From Euonymus europaeus (taxonomy: Eukaryota; Streptophyta; Magnoliopsida; Celastrales; Celastraceae): 64,000 bases of DNA. Below, in pieces: positions 1-11,320 of this stretch. The notes under the pieces were generated by a model that worked only from the letters and a program-made list of their open reading frames with translations, was not told the DNA's origin and made no database searches. The translations under genes and the position numbers were made by a program. Within the stretch, counting starts at the first letter, position 1. The number at the start of each line of letters is the position of its first letter. The stretch covers positions 6,959,001 through 7,023,000 of the forward strand of contig OY756972.1 in NCBI GenBank assembly GCA_963580455.1, in the 5' to 3' direction.

Positions 1-733
1 TTAAGTTTCCATAAAACACTCTCATCTCAAGAATCTCTCCGAGGGTGTATCTAATGCATTCTCTAAATTAATTTCGTCGTCGGTTAAGACTTTCAATATA
101 ATTTTTATATATAAATAAAATATACAATATGGAAAAAAAAACAAAAAAAATAAAAGTTAAAAATGTCAGGAACCGAGATTATATTTTGTGGACTAAACGA
201 TATTGAAATTATCGTAATTCCCAATTCAAACAGATTAACACTTTAAGTCATACAATGTACACATATAATCAAATAACACGGAAAAAACACATTTCAAATA
301 AAAACACATTAGTAACATACAACAAATAATAATCACATGGAAGGGATCTCGATTCCCATTTTTATGTCGACAATTGAGTACTTCAACCATACTATTAAAT
401 TAGTATGATTGAGAGTTTATAATTAATTGTCTTTAGAAAATTAATATATTGAAGGCCTCATAGTAAATTTCATATGAAATCTCTTTCATCCAATGATTGG
501 AATTTCATGCGAAATTTCTCCTCAAGAATCCTTTCGAGGCGGTCTCCAATGCCTCCCAATTGGTTCCATCGACGGATATCAAATCATTATCTAAAAGTCT
601 ACTACATTAGTTCTTCATTTTTTGCTCGTATAACAATATAACTAAACAATACATAATTACATCTGTACATAGACACACATATATGAGTATTACATATATA
701 AATTATATATTATATAGCCCACATACATAGATA

Positions 734-735
<2 letters not shown>

Positions 736-777
<42 letters not shown>
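736..777. repeat. (TA)n microsatellite
   Basis: About 42 bases of uninterrupted TA dinucleotide repeat, in a wider zone of TA-rich imperfect repeats. Confidence 0.9.
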
Positions 778-780
<3 letters not shown>

Positions 781-1154
781 ACATGCAGTAGTACCTATAT
801 AAACATGGAATATATATGTATGCATAAAATGAACTCATATCTATAGGGCATGTATCACACACAACACACATATATGTATTACACGTATCTCATATATACA
901 TTCATATTGACACAAAACAGTAGACTCATATATCAATGCATATACAAACAAAACGTAGGCAGTATATATGTACATATATATCATACCTAATAATATATAC
1001 ATAGCAACACAGAATCTCATATAGTCAATCACGGCCAATATATAACATATCTATATAATATATATATACATAACAACATATATACATGTGGTACTACATT
1101 ACATATCACATGTCTCTATATATAACACATATCTGACATGTATCTACCCACATG

Positions 1155-1169
1155 CGCACACACACACAC

Positions 1170-1205
<36 letters not shown>
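1155..1205. repeat. (CA)n(TA)n compound microsatellite
   Basis: A run of about eight CA units is followed at once by about seventeen TA units. Confidence 0.9.
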
Positions 1206-1207
<2 letters not shown>

Positions 1208-1319
1208 TAATTTTTATACAAACGACATCTATACCACATATACCTATATATACATATACATATACATAAATATCTTTATATAGCATGCACTACAACAAAA
1301 TCGTGCTTTTGAGACTAAT

Positions 1320-1690
1320 TTAGCGACGGAAAAAGTTATTTTCTTCGTCTCTAATTTGTTTCGCGACGGATTTAGAAGCGGATAAATATTCCGTCGCCAA
1401 AACAGCCGTTGGTAATTTTTGCAACGGATTTTGCGACGAAATTTTGGCGATGGAATTGGTTGCGAAAATTGTGACGATTTTTTTTGCGACGGAATAAATG
1501 AGCGACGGACATTCCGTTGATGAATCAATATTTTTTTAAAAAAAATTCTTTGTTTGCGACGGACATTCCGTTGCTGAATCAATATTTTTTAAAAAACTTC
1601 TTAGTTTGCGACGGAATTTCCTTCGCAAATTGGATTTTGTCTTTTTCAAAATTAGAAGTTTGCGACGGATTTGCCGTCACAAATAATTAA
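1320..1690. repeat. CACTA subterminal repeat array
   Basis: Many direct and inverted copies of a short GCGACGGA / TCCGTCGC word (for example at 1322, 1374, 1489, 1556, 1609 and 1662). In CACTA elements such arrays are the binding sites of the element's own DNA-binding protein. The second CACTA element in this window has a related but different word (GTGACGGA). Confidence 0.75.
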
Positions 1691-1947
1691 AAATATTGAA
1701 AAATACAGAATTTAAATTCGATATTATTTTACTTTTTTATGCTGAATTAATATTTAAATATTGAAATTACATTTTAATTGTTTGGATAAAATTTCACATA
1801 TGAACAATTACTTACTGGAAACATAAATTAGATGCATTAAAATAGTTATCTAAAAATTAAAAGCATTCAAAGTATTTGATAATAAAATAATAAAATGTCT
1901 CTTAAGTATTAAAAGTATTAAAACAGTACTCAAAGTATTAAAACAGT

Positions 1948-3995
1948 CTACTCATTATCGGAATACTCATCAGAACTGTCGAGTTCATTGTTGTTGGTAT
2001 TATCAACAAAGGCTGGCGGCAGTGCCACTGATGGAGGGAAGATCTGGTGCATATGTTACATCTGCTGCTGCATAAATAACTGCATCTGGTGTTGGAACTG
2101 CACCTGCATCAGAAACATCTGCTCCTGTGTTTGTTGTTGTTGCATTTCTCAATTCTCCACCAACTGCTGTTGCAAATCTGCTACCTTATCAATTAACTCG
2201 GAGTTCATCCGAGCCACACGCTCCTCTATTTCTTGCTGTAACTCCCGCTCATTTCGAAATTCATAGTGCGCGCTAGCTGCAGATGGACAATGTAAGCGAC
2301 GTCCCTCGAAGCCAAGTCCGTACAAACGATCATTTTTACTCATCTCGCCTACTGCCTCAAAAAAAGTACTATTATCGTCTGGCGTCGATGATTGGCTGGA
2401 TGCGATTTCTTTAAGTTCATAAAATTTTGCCTGTTTCAAAAGTAAAAATAATTAAATCATTATAATTATACAAAAAATAAGTTAATAATATAATAAGTAA
2501 ATTTGAGACGCTGCGTTCCTGAGGCTTGTCACTTGCATATATAATCAAAGTCAGGCAAGCTGCTGTTCTACACAATTTTCTCAGTTGCTGCACTCCATTT
2601 CCATTGTAGTGAAGACATGATTATTCATGGACATTTGGAGCAACATCCTAAGATTTCATCTGTGTTCGATCTCTTTTTGTGGCCAAGCTCAGACTGCCAC
2701 TGGTCAATGTTTGGTTTACAGGTAGTAGCTACCAAGATTGGCCATTTAAAGTAAATAAAGCTAGCTAGGAGAAAGAGAAGCAAGGATATCCACTACCTAG
2801 ACATCTGTAAAGTATGAGCAAAAAAAATGTGGCCGACCTTTTTTTAGTTCACTGAATAATTAATGGTACCTCAATTTGGCACTTACAACTAAAAAATCAA
2901 ACTTTTTAAATTTTAAGATTTTACCGTTCTCTTACGAATTTCCGTGGTGGGAATAGAGCCCCCAATATGAACACTACCTCCCGTCGATGATGATCGATTC
3001 ATCTTCCCCTTTTCTCTTCTTATCTTGTACTTCTCGATCTCCCAATATTTATCAAGCTCATCCCTCACATTTTCAGGGATCCATTTTCCTTTATCCTCAC
3101 CACTACGTACCCTCTGCATGATGCCTCGCATCAAAGCAGCACTCTTTGAACTCCATTCTTTTCTAATCACAAAATCATCAGAAGCTTCCCACTTATACAA
3201 CTTCTATAAAGTTTTAACAACCCAACACTTCCTAAATAAGCACCATATATACACAAACAGTTATACAATTCCAGTAAAATATTGAAAGTTACCTTGAACT
3301 CTTGAAAATAATAACTTCTCTGAGCCTCATCCATAGTTGTCGAATCAGCGAAGGGTTTCTCGAACTTGCTCTTAATTATCATGGATATCCTCCTATGTAC
3401 AGTACTTGGCTGGAATAAAGAAAATAAAAAAAAAGTAGTGCTTAAAGAAATGGAAAGTGTACTTACTTGGCTTGTAACTAAAGAAGATTAAAAAAAAAGA
3501 GCAAGATGTACTGTAATTAAAGAAAAATTAAAGCATTTTGCTGGAAATGGAAAGATAATTTTAAAGAAAGATTAAAACAAGATTAAAAAAATAGCATTTT
3601 GCTGGAAATGGAAAGATATTTTAATTTTTAATTAAAGAAGATTAAAAAAAAAGAAATGGAAAGTGTACTTACCCCACACCAAGATGTGCTCGTATCAAAA
3701 TCCGAGTATCTGATGATGAGCTACTTGCATGTTCTGGAGCAGATTGAGGATGTGTGTTTGGAATTAATGGACTAGTGGGTGGGGCAACAGGTTGTGTGTT
3801 TGGAATTGATGGACTTGTGGGTAAGATGGGAGATTGTTGTGAGGTGAATAGATTATCCTCCAAATTATAGTTCAATAATCTAGAGTTGACAGATGATGGG
3901 GATTGGGTACTAGAACTTCCCCTATGAGCAATAGATTGCTCTCCACGATCATTAGGGTGAGGAACACGACCACTAGTCTGTCACTTTACCATCAG
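1948..3995 (-). pseudogene. Plant En/Spm Transposase_24-type gene, broken
   Basis: Read on the minus strand. Part 1 (about 3990-3669) is a Ser/Pro/Gln-rich N-terminal tail with repeated IPNTxP units. Part 2 (3382-3293) reads KSKFEKPFADSTTMDEAQR and ends at a GT donor. Part 3 (about 3205-2930) carries the family core: GKWIPENVRDELDKYWE, then a Ser/Thr-rich patch and GGSIPTTEIRKRT before a donor. The next family exon (a GRDPTxxELFxRTH type) is missing; unrelated DNA occupies its place. Part 4 (2432-1948) starts after a CAG acceptor and ends in a Gln-rich coiled-coil tail that contains two in-frame stops before the terminal TAG. The protein class is usually a DNA-binding partner of the CACTA transposase. 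This copy cannot make a full product. Confidence 0.7.
2585..2721 (+). pseudogene. Foreign exon captured inside the CACTA gene
   Basis: A plus-strand open segment of 137 bases lies between a CAG acceptor (2584) and a GT donor (2722). It encodes about 45 residues rich in His, Cys, Trp and Phe, beginning AALHFHCSEDMIIHGHLEQH and ending near HWSMFGLQ. It is opposite in strand to the surrounding transposon gene and sits where that gene should carry another exon. The composition and splice sites look like a real plant exon. I do not recognise the protein. This is inferred to be a host-gene fragment picked up by the element. Confidence 0.45.
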
Positions 3996-4029
3996 TGATA
4001 ATACACAGCAAATAAACACCAGATGATAG

Positions 4030-5006
4030 GTGGTGGTGGTGGTTGTAGTCTGTCACTGTTTTGTATCGTCTCAGAAAATTATTTAAGTTCCAACTATACA
4101 AGTAATAGAAAGAATTCACAGCAAAACATTCAAAGGACATCATAAATTTCAAGGACATCATAATGAATTTTAAAAGGAATTGCCTAGTCCTATGATTCTA
4201 ACGAAATTTATTGCACAAATTGTTTTAAAAGAAACTGCAGATAAGCCATAACAAATTCCCGCTTACATTAATATCAAAGATCAATGCACATTTATTAAAA
4301 GGGTTCCAGTACACAAGGCTCTCTTGAAATGAAATGGTGTAATGGATCAATAAAACCAACAAATATTGTAATGGATCAAACCACAACAGATGCAGATTGT
4401 ACACAAGTTTAGTATATTAATGCATCAAACCATAATAGATGCAGATTGTACACAAGTTTAATATATTAATGAACAACAATATACCTGCACGTAAACAAGT
4501 CCCAGTTCAAAATTTGGACCCTGCATAAGGCAAAAGAAAGAGAAGAAGAATCATGGCAGGGGAAGTTTGAATAAAGAGAACCAACCTCTATGAAAGAACA
4601 CAAGTCAGCATCTTTCTAAAGCAATGAATCAACGTGTAGTGTGTAAAATTCAAAGACATGATAAATAGTAGATCCAAAAGGCTAGGTGACAATGTGGAGT
4701 AAGCACTGCCAATAAAAAGCCAAAAAGGGCAATGAGCTATTGCGTCATGGTAAAATAACCCAAATTGAAAGCTATATTTCTTGACGAATACATGCACCGA
4801 ATCTCAAAGCATGAAGTAAAGTAAAATTAAAGTTTCAAAATATGGGAATGATTATTGCAGATTGTGAACGGAAATGATAGAAAGTTCATCGCTCTTTGTG
4901 GTGGTGGTGGTGGTGATGGTAGTCTGTCACTGTTTTTCATTGTCTCAAAAAATGATTTAAGTTCCAACTAGACAAGTAATAGAAAGAATTCACAGTAAAA
5001 ATTCAA
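4030..5006. repeat. Direct repeat pair, ~105 bp, 870 bp apart
   Basis: The segments 4030-4133 and 4902-5006 are clear copies. Each has a GGTGGT run, TAGTCTGTCACTGTTTT, a stretch on TTTAAGTTCCAACTA, and AGAAAGAATTCACAG. A handful of substitutions separate them. The DNA between shows no convincing gene except a possible 36-base minus-strand mini-exon at 4485-4520. Confidence 0.8.
4377..4472. repeat. 48-bp tandem duplication
   Basis: Two adjacent copies of a unit with AGATGCAGATTGTACACAAG differ at a few positions. It lies inside the larger direct-repeat pair. Confidence 0.85.
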
Positions 5007-5639
5007 GTTAACTCTTTCTATTTAACTGGAAATTTTGAATAACGCAAGCATCATTCTCCCTCGCATAAACTATTTAACTCTTTCTTTCACATAAAGCAGA
5101 ATAAGATCATAGGAGTAGGAACAACCTCAAGAGACATTATATTACTGCAAATTATAGCCCAGGCACAAGCTCAATCTCGATCTCAAATACAGTTTACAAT
5201 GCATCATCATCAAAGCCTTACTTCCAAATAGTTGGAAATATATTTTATATTTGGGATGGCATTGTTTACCTACTCCCCGCCTTTACCCAGGATCGAACTT
5301 GACTGGTCACCTTCATAGGCGCCCCAGTGTAAGTTCTGGTACCACTGAACCAAACATCTCTCCTCCCTCTTTCTCTTTGATTTCTTTCTTTTTCAGCATT
5401 TCTTTCCTGAGAATTTCTCTACTGGCACTTGTGGGTTAGGGATAGGTTAACGGGCCAGGTTGGTGGTCAAGTGGGCTAAGGGTCTACTTTGTGTTGGATT
5501 AAGTTTTTAGGCTAAGTTTTGGGTTAATGAAGAAAATGGGCTTCATGCTCAACTTAAACTAAAGGGGCCTATTTTTATTCCATGATCATGGGTCATAACC
5601 TTAGTAATTGGGCATTGGGCAAAAATAGGGTACAGCAGG

Positions 5640-6600
5640 TTCCTGCTATTTTTGTTTATGTTCTCCCATATTTGTAGTTTGGTCCTGTTATTTTATGAGG
5701 TGCCTTTTATTTTGATTTTCATTTAGTTGTCTCATGCGGTCTGATATGCCTAAAATAACCCTACAAATAAGATAGTAACATGTGTCATCATTAATGTATT
5801 CCAGATAAACAGTCTCTGGGGAATGACCGCACCGGCCCGACCTTGAGAGAACTGCACCAATCTGACACATTCGTCCGGCTTGAGAATTAACACTACCAGC
5901 CTAGTACACCAACCTTGCTTGTGAAGATTCCACACCGGCCCAGCATGAGGAGAAACCTCTCCAGCCCATACCATAGCAACCAACAAAGGTTATTGACCAT
6001 ACCGGCCCAGATTCTTTGAAGCATCGCACAGGCCATGTTAACCGTGTCGGGAAAGTAAGGCCATTCCGTGGCCGAGATAAGACACCAAGGTGTTAACCTG
6101 TGTCCAACCCTCAGTGGGATACTAAAATTATAGAAGTCCAACTCCAAATAGGAAAAGAAGTCCTAAAAGGATTAAACTTCCGAACAATGCGCTCAACCAA
6201 TAGATCAAAGAGTTTTACTATCCGTAAAACTCGGACCAGTCGATCCCTATAAAAGGGAACCTCATTCTTAGGTAATTTTTTAATCGCAACTTGCTATTCA
6301 AGCCTACAGAAGAGCTCTGCATACCGGGGCACTTCTATTAACTGAGTCCATACTGACTTGAGCGTCAAAGCGCCTACGCCTGATGACAACCTCAGGTGGG
6401 TTTTTAAGCTTACGTTTGTTCACATCTATTTCAGGATACTAACTTTCTACAGCATGAGCCTGATCGACTGATCGTCATAACGATCCTGACACCTTTTTGA
6501 TGTCATCACGGTATCTTCTCTCTTTTGAGTTTCCGTGTGGACTAATATTATTCTCTTGCTTCTTAAATCGTTGGTTTACCTTGCAGGTCCAGGAACATGA
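5640..6600 (+). mobile_element. Ty3/gypsy-type LTR remnant
   Basis: The stretch has a promoter-like TATAAAAGGGAACCTCATT at about 6249. About 100 bases further on is ACTGACTTGAGCGTC, the signature found near the 3' end of many plant gypsy LTRs (family knowledge: the ACTTGAGCGTCGGAG motif). The composition, with repeated CCGGCCC words, differs sharply from the AT-rich flanks. I could not fix exact TG...CA ends or a target duplication, so it may be a solo or truncated LTR. Confidence 0.5.
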
Positions 6601-7320
6601 TCAACGATACTAAAACTTTTCATGTCAAGATGTGGCAGCCTGCATATTTGGTTTTGCTGAAGTGTTATTTTCCCTCTGACATGCATTTATCTTAAACATA
6701 CAAGAAGAAAAGAAGGAAAATAGAATACATAAAAACTAGTTCTATGTCTCTATATTATATGCGTTATTCAAGTTTCTGAAAACACTACGTGTTAAATGAA
6801 GAGGGTGGCTTTCAGAACTAGAATAAAATGGGATGCTTATCCTCACTAGAATATTTAAAATCCTTTAGTTTAGTGGAATTTAGATGAGATTATTATCACA
6901 TGGACTGTGTCATTTGATGGATTTTTATTTTTAAATATTATTTAACACAAGCCATTTCAGATTTAAAATTAAAGAGTTGCGTTTTAGTTTGGATGGGAGT
7001 AGTTAGGGATGAGCGTCGTCTGGAGATAATTTGATTAGCATCTTTGGTCGTGAGGTACATGGTCTCTCAGCCAAATTGTATGAATTCTTCTATTCATCAT
7101 TTTGAGTACTCTGTGTGGTTAGTGTCTCACTCATAAAGCTAGCTGAAGATAGAATATGCTGCAGCTAAAATTGAGAAACTATCTTCATGTGGAATTTTTT
7201 TAACATGTTTTGGATAAAACTCGAATCTAGATTTGTCTTCAGAGTTTATTTTGCAGTTCTCTGAAATTTTATTTTCATGAATTATTGTGATATCCTTCTA
7301 AAATTTGGTGATTAGTGCTT
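6600..7320. other. AT-rich stretch, no gene identified
   Basis: I see no supportable coding feature. It probably belongs to the same carrier element as the gene fragments that follow, since they end at a Helitron-like terminus at 9498. Confidence 0.4.
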
Positions 7321-7583
7321 AGAGGAGATTACAAGAACAATGGCTATCTTATAGTTTCTTGCAATGGTGAGCAGCGGTGAGTTGATAACTACTGTTATGA
7401 AAGTGTCAAAAATCATAGCATTGACAGCTTTGTTTTTACTTACTTGCTGTTACCTGGTCTGCACTTAATGATCTCTCTTGGCTCTTCTCTACAGCTGTGT
7501 GATATAGTCGCTACTGTGAGATACTTGAATGTCACTCTTATTGTACGAGAGCTAGATTAAACTTCATTTTGGAACGATCCAAG
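7321..7583 (+). pseudogene. O-fucosyltransferase family gene fragment (two exons)
   Basis: Exon A (about 7321-7376) encodes NNGYLIVSCNG and ends at a GT donor. Exon B (7495-7583) follows a CTACAG acceptor and encodes LCDIVATVRYLNVTLIV, then REL D-stop-TSFWNDP, ending at a GT donor. Together they match the conserved N-terminal core of plant O-fucosyltransferase family proteins (GDP-fucose protein O-fucosyltransferase fold, Golgi glycosylation). The family reads GYLxVSCNGGLNQMRAAICDMV...VPELDKTSFW. The GGLNQM part is deleted in exon A, the expected Pro is Arg, and the expected Lys codon is a TAA stop. No further exons are recognisable, so this is a non-functional captured fragment. Confidence 0.7.
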
Positions 7584-8238
7584 GTGTGCTAATATATTCT
7601 ACTATATTTGTGCTATATGCAATCCAAGGTGTGTTAATATTCTTGCTATTTGTGCTTGTGCTGATAGTTATTTGATTGTTTAGTAGGTTTATTGAAAGAG
7701 TTGTCTCTCTCCCTCTCCCCACGAACTTGGAAATTCTGACATCCATGTGAAAGTCGCACTGGGATTCATGGGGAGGTGATGATATCAGCTCAAATAAGGT
7801 GGCTTAACTTTGCGGATGCCTTGGATTCACGTACTACAAATGTAGGCATTTCAATCTCCTCATTTATCATTTCTCTTTGTGAGATTATACAAGGGAAATT
7901 TTGCATTAAAATGTTTGTTAAGGCAATGGGAAATAGGAGGAACATAAATATATAGATATAGAAGACTTTTATTTCTCGTAGAGAACGTAAATGTCACCTG
8001 ATTTGTAGGTGTTGAATTTATAAGTTGAGACGAAGTCTAAAAATCTAATTATGTTGTGGCTGTTTTTTCCTATTGGCATTTTCTTAGCAATGATACAGAG
8101 ATTAGACTACTCATATAGGGATTGAAGTTGATAAATAATGGCAATGAGGCTGTGGTAGATTTTAAAGGTTGCTCTATTGGCCAATACTAAAGTAGTTGGT
8201 GTTGTTTGGAAATGAAGATCATGGTGTTTGGTGTGTTT

Positions 8239-9007
8239 CAGGTATCCACCAAATGATAGGAGAGCAATGGCTATTGAGACTATTATGCCATAAAAGAGGT
8301 TAAGAGCACCCTTTATCAATGTAGCACGGATACGAACATGGATATGGGACATAGATACAACACGGACGCGCGGATACGTGATGTTTCAAAAAAGTACGAT
8401 ATGAATACGTTGGGGGACAAGTTGAATATTTATTTTAACACACACACACACATATATACATATATATATAATCAATTGAGTGAGATATTAATGAAATAAA
8501 TCTCAAAACAGATATTACTGCTATATTAATGAAATAAAGTAAATATATTATGTTGATTTCTTAATCCGGGCAGTGGACAATATAGTATATGAACTCAGAA
8601 ATCATAATATTGCATACGAACCCAGATTTCTTTATCTCACCCAAATTTCTTCAGGGTATTCTATTTTGGCCTTTCTGGTCAAAAAAAGGGTTTCTATTTC
8701 ACTTATTTCAATTAAATTACAATAAATATATTACAACAAGGGTTAAAGTATGGGACACGTGTGTCCCCCGCATTTCCCCAACATGTCCATTAATTAAAAA
8801 AAGGATACTCTTTTTCCCATGTCCGAGCTTATCCGTGTCCGATACGTGTCGGACACCGACATTCCTCTTAGCTCTTTATTGACACATCCCTCACGGAAAA
8901 TATTTGATTGTTTGAATGATTTATGTCCTGGAACTCACATTGAGATTCAATGGAAAAGAACCAAGGAATTCCCATATAGTTTGTTCTTCAACACCCTAAT
9001 CCCGCTA
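8239..9007 (+). pseudogene. F-box protein (At2g26850-like) gene fragment, split by a MITE
   Basis: The left part (8239-8318) encodes RYPPNDRRAMAIE and, after an in-frame stop, KRLRAPFI. The right part (8876-9007) encodes IDTSLTENI and, after a one-base frame slip, DCLNDLCPGTHIEIQWKR and TKEFPY. Both parts match, in order, a conserved region I recall from a family of plant F-box proteins (RYPPxGRRTxAIE ... RAPPIDTP ... CLNDLxPGxHIEIQWRRNKEFPYGWW). The two halves are separated by a 555-bp insertion with near-matching 8-bp target copies. Downstream the frame is lost in a T-rich run. It is a dead fragment in the same orientation as the fucosyltransferase piece. Confidence 0.6.
8319..8873. mobile_element. 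hAT-type MITE inside the F-box fragment
   Basis: The insertion starts ATGTAGCACGGATACG and ends CGACATTCCTCTTAGCT, with ACGTGTCGGACACCG just inside. It is flanked by CTTTATCA (8311-8318) and CTTTATTG (8874-8881), an 8-bp target copy with two mismatches. Removing it rejoins the F-box reading RAPFI to IDTS. The ends resemble those of the 805-bp element at 11644. Eight-base target copies are typical of hAT elements. No coding capacity is seen. Confidence 0.6.
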
Positions 9008-9471
9008 TAACCTTTAAAGTATTCTGTTTTTTTTTTCAATTTTTTTTTCATTTTTTTATTTATTTTTTCCCTGAGATGGTTGGTGACAACGTGCCTTATT
9101 AAGCACATAGTTTTATCAAAGCACAAACATGTGGCATGTGGCATTTGGCATTTCTTAAATCTTGCAATTGCCACATTGTGTTCCATTTAATTGCCTATAT
9201 AATGAAGGAAAACAAACCGAATAGAGTGATAAAGTGATAATGGATTATAGAACTTATTTTTTTGGATGAGAGAAATTAAAAGTTGCACTCATTCATGAAA
9301 ATATAAGTTTGTTTCCTTTAGCCCTTTATTTGTATAGTTTAAGTTTCAATGCCTGAATTTACTCACGTGCTGCTGCAATTCGGTGTCAGGTTTTATACTA
9401 CCTGTTTTGGAATGAAGCTTTTGAGGAAAAAGGTTTTATACTACTTGGCATACATGATTTCTCAAAAGCCT

Positions 9472-9498
9472 GGGTCGTTGACCCGGATTCCGTACTAG
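9472..9498 (+). mobile_element. Helitron-like 3' terminus
   Basis: A perfect 5-bp stem (GGGTC-GTT-GACCC, 9472-9484) is followed ten bases later by CTAG (9495-9498) and then T. A short GC hairpin about ten bases before a terminal CTRR, inserted before T, is the diagnostic 3' end of plant Helitrons. The element would extend left and contain the fucosyltransferase and F-box pieces, both in the same orientation. I could not place the 5' TC end; a weak candidate is TCTCTATATTATATGCG near 6750, but the base before it is G rather than A. Confidence 0.6.
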
Positions 9499-9609
9499 TG
9501 TATATATACAGCAAGGCTCACATGCGGGATTCCGCATAAAATTTGTGATGCGGGATCTCCCTCCTGGCCGTCCGATCAATCGGACTGTCCATATTTAAAA
9601 ATAAATAAA

Positions 9610-11320
9610 AAACTTAAAAGACGAGCTGGAGACCTTGATTCAGCTCATTCTCTTCTTCCCACAACATCCCTCTCATATCTTCTCCCTTCTCCCTGTTCCA
9701 CATCTATGCGCCTCATCCCGATTCCGCATAAAATAGTTAAAGAATCTTGATCTATCTTCTGTCTTCTCTATCTAAACTTCCTTTTGCCTGAACCCATGCC
9801 CATCTCGATTTTGACTAGAGAGAGATTCTCGATCTCGAAGGAGATTTAGAAGATCGATAAAAGGTCAGAGCGGAAATGAAGGCGGAATGGAAGGATCAGA
9901 AAGTGATCTACAAGATCGACAGAAGGGCAGATCCGATTTGACGTTAGGGAAAATCGTCTTCCCTATGGCTAGTCTCAGGTGACTCAACGTTGAGAGCTCG
10001 CCATGGTAGTGAATGCTTTCTATAGTGAAATTGGAAGTTTTATTTGTTTGTAATTCGGCCATGAAAATTTTTCTTTACTTATCAATTTTCAAAATTTAAG
10101 AGTTTGCTGTAATAATCAATTGTACTATTCTCAGTGAATGTCAAAGTTCTTTAATAAACTGCACTTGCCCTTGTTTCTTTGGAATGTTATCTTGTGATTG
10201 TTTTGGAATTTTGGATTTGCGATGGCTGGTTTTGTGTTGATTGATTTGGATTTTTGATGGATGGTTTTGTGATGATTATTTTGGCCTTTTGATGGTTGGT
10301 TTTGTGCTGGTGGTTTACACTTTGAAAGTTCAACTATACTAAGCCTAGTGAATGTGAAAGTTACCTATTAAACTACAAATTGATGTCGCCCTTTGTCTCT
10401 TTCAAATTTTGGTCTTCGGCTGATTGGTATTGGTATTGAATTTTGGATTTGTGAAAGTGAATGCAGGACATTGTCAACAACAGAAGTATTGAATGAAAAT
10501 TCTCCGAAACATATATCAAGTAAAGATAGTTTTTAAATAGTAGAGAGCAGAGACAACCTAGCTACTTTCGAATCTTTCTCTTCCTATGATACCTTGGATA
10601 CAATTCTCAGTTACAACTACAGACCAATAAGCATCAATGTCCTCTATTTGTATATATTAGAAAGGGAGCACCAAGAATCAAAACCAAGAGCAGATTAGTA
10701 CTTTTTAATACAAAATGACAATTTATTACGATCTTTCAATAGAGCACAAGCAGGGGAATTCAAAATGAATACAAAAAATATATATACCATGGCACCAAAG
10801 CTAGCTGCTCTGGATTGAGCAAACACAAGAGTAGTTTAGTAATTTAAACAAATCATCCTGAAACCATCGACATACTTTAAACAAATCATCCCAAGACTTC
10901 CAACATATAGACTGAGTCGTACAAGTAAAAATAAAAGCTGAAACTTCAAGACTAGGCATATCATCATTTACGAAAGCATTACATAACAACCAAAACCATT
11001 ACAAAACAACGTACAACTTGCAAATGCATTACATAACCACCTAAAACATTACATGACAACCTTAAAGCATTACAGTCTCCTTGGCAACATTCTCCTTAGT
11101 CTTTGGACTGCCTGCGTATACAAGAACAAAAAAACACAACCACGTAAAATTGGCTCCATTCCAACATTTCACTAACAAGTGAAAGTGATCCCAAAATGTA
11201 AATTTATAAGCTAAATGCACATCCATAAATAATCATGCGAATTACATGACCATATAATCATTATTCGAGCAGCCTTCAATTTCTTGAACACAAATTCAGC
11301 ATTAAAAATAGTAGAACAAA
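9610..11320. other. MULE interior without identified gene
   Basis: The left third of the MULE, between the terminal repeat and the end of the transposase gene. It is AT-rich, with repeated TTTTGTGATGATT and GGTTGGTTTTGTG words around 10200-10310 and an imperfect repeat of AAGCATTACA / AAACATTACA words around 10975-11070. I see no second gene such as a mudrB equivalent. Confidence 0.5.

Larger units (their letters stand above)
1..1287. other. AT-rich repeat region, no gene seen
   Basis: No protein gene is supported here. The stretch at about 165-235, with the words GTGGACTAAACGATATTGAAA and TTATCG, resembles part of the solo LTR further right (around 13375-13440, GTGGACTATACGATATTGAA). The window may therefore open inside a related gypsy LTR. 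The block near 25-90 and the block near 515-585 also look like diverged copies of each other. The rest is TA-rich microsatellite-like DNA. Short open frames here fit chance. Confidence 0.5.
1288..3995 (-). mobile_element. CACTA (En/Spm) transposon relic, left end defined
   Basis: The terminus CACTACAACAAAATCG begins at 1288, matching the CACTACAA ends of plant CACTA elements. It is followed by a block of GCGACGGA-type subterminal repeats and then a broken minus-strand gene of the plant En/Spm Transposase_24 family. I found no matching TAGTG right end and no TNP2 transposase, so the element is probably a truncated deletion derivative. The right limit given is only the start of the recognisable coding part. 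The true element could run on to about 5200. Confidence 0.7.

Noticed and set aside
4887..4922. GGTGGT run as a G-quadruplex or coding Gly/Val repeat
   Set aside because: Only GG pairs, no G triplets, and it is part of a duplicated non-coding block.
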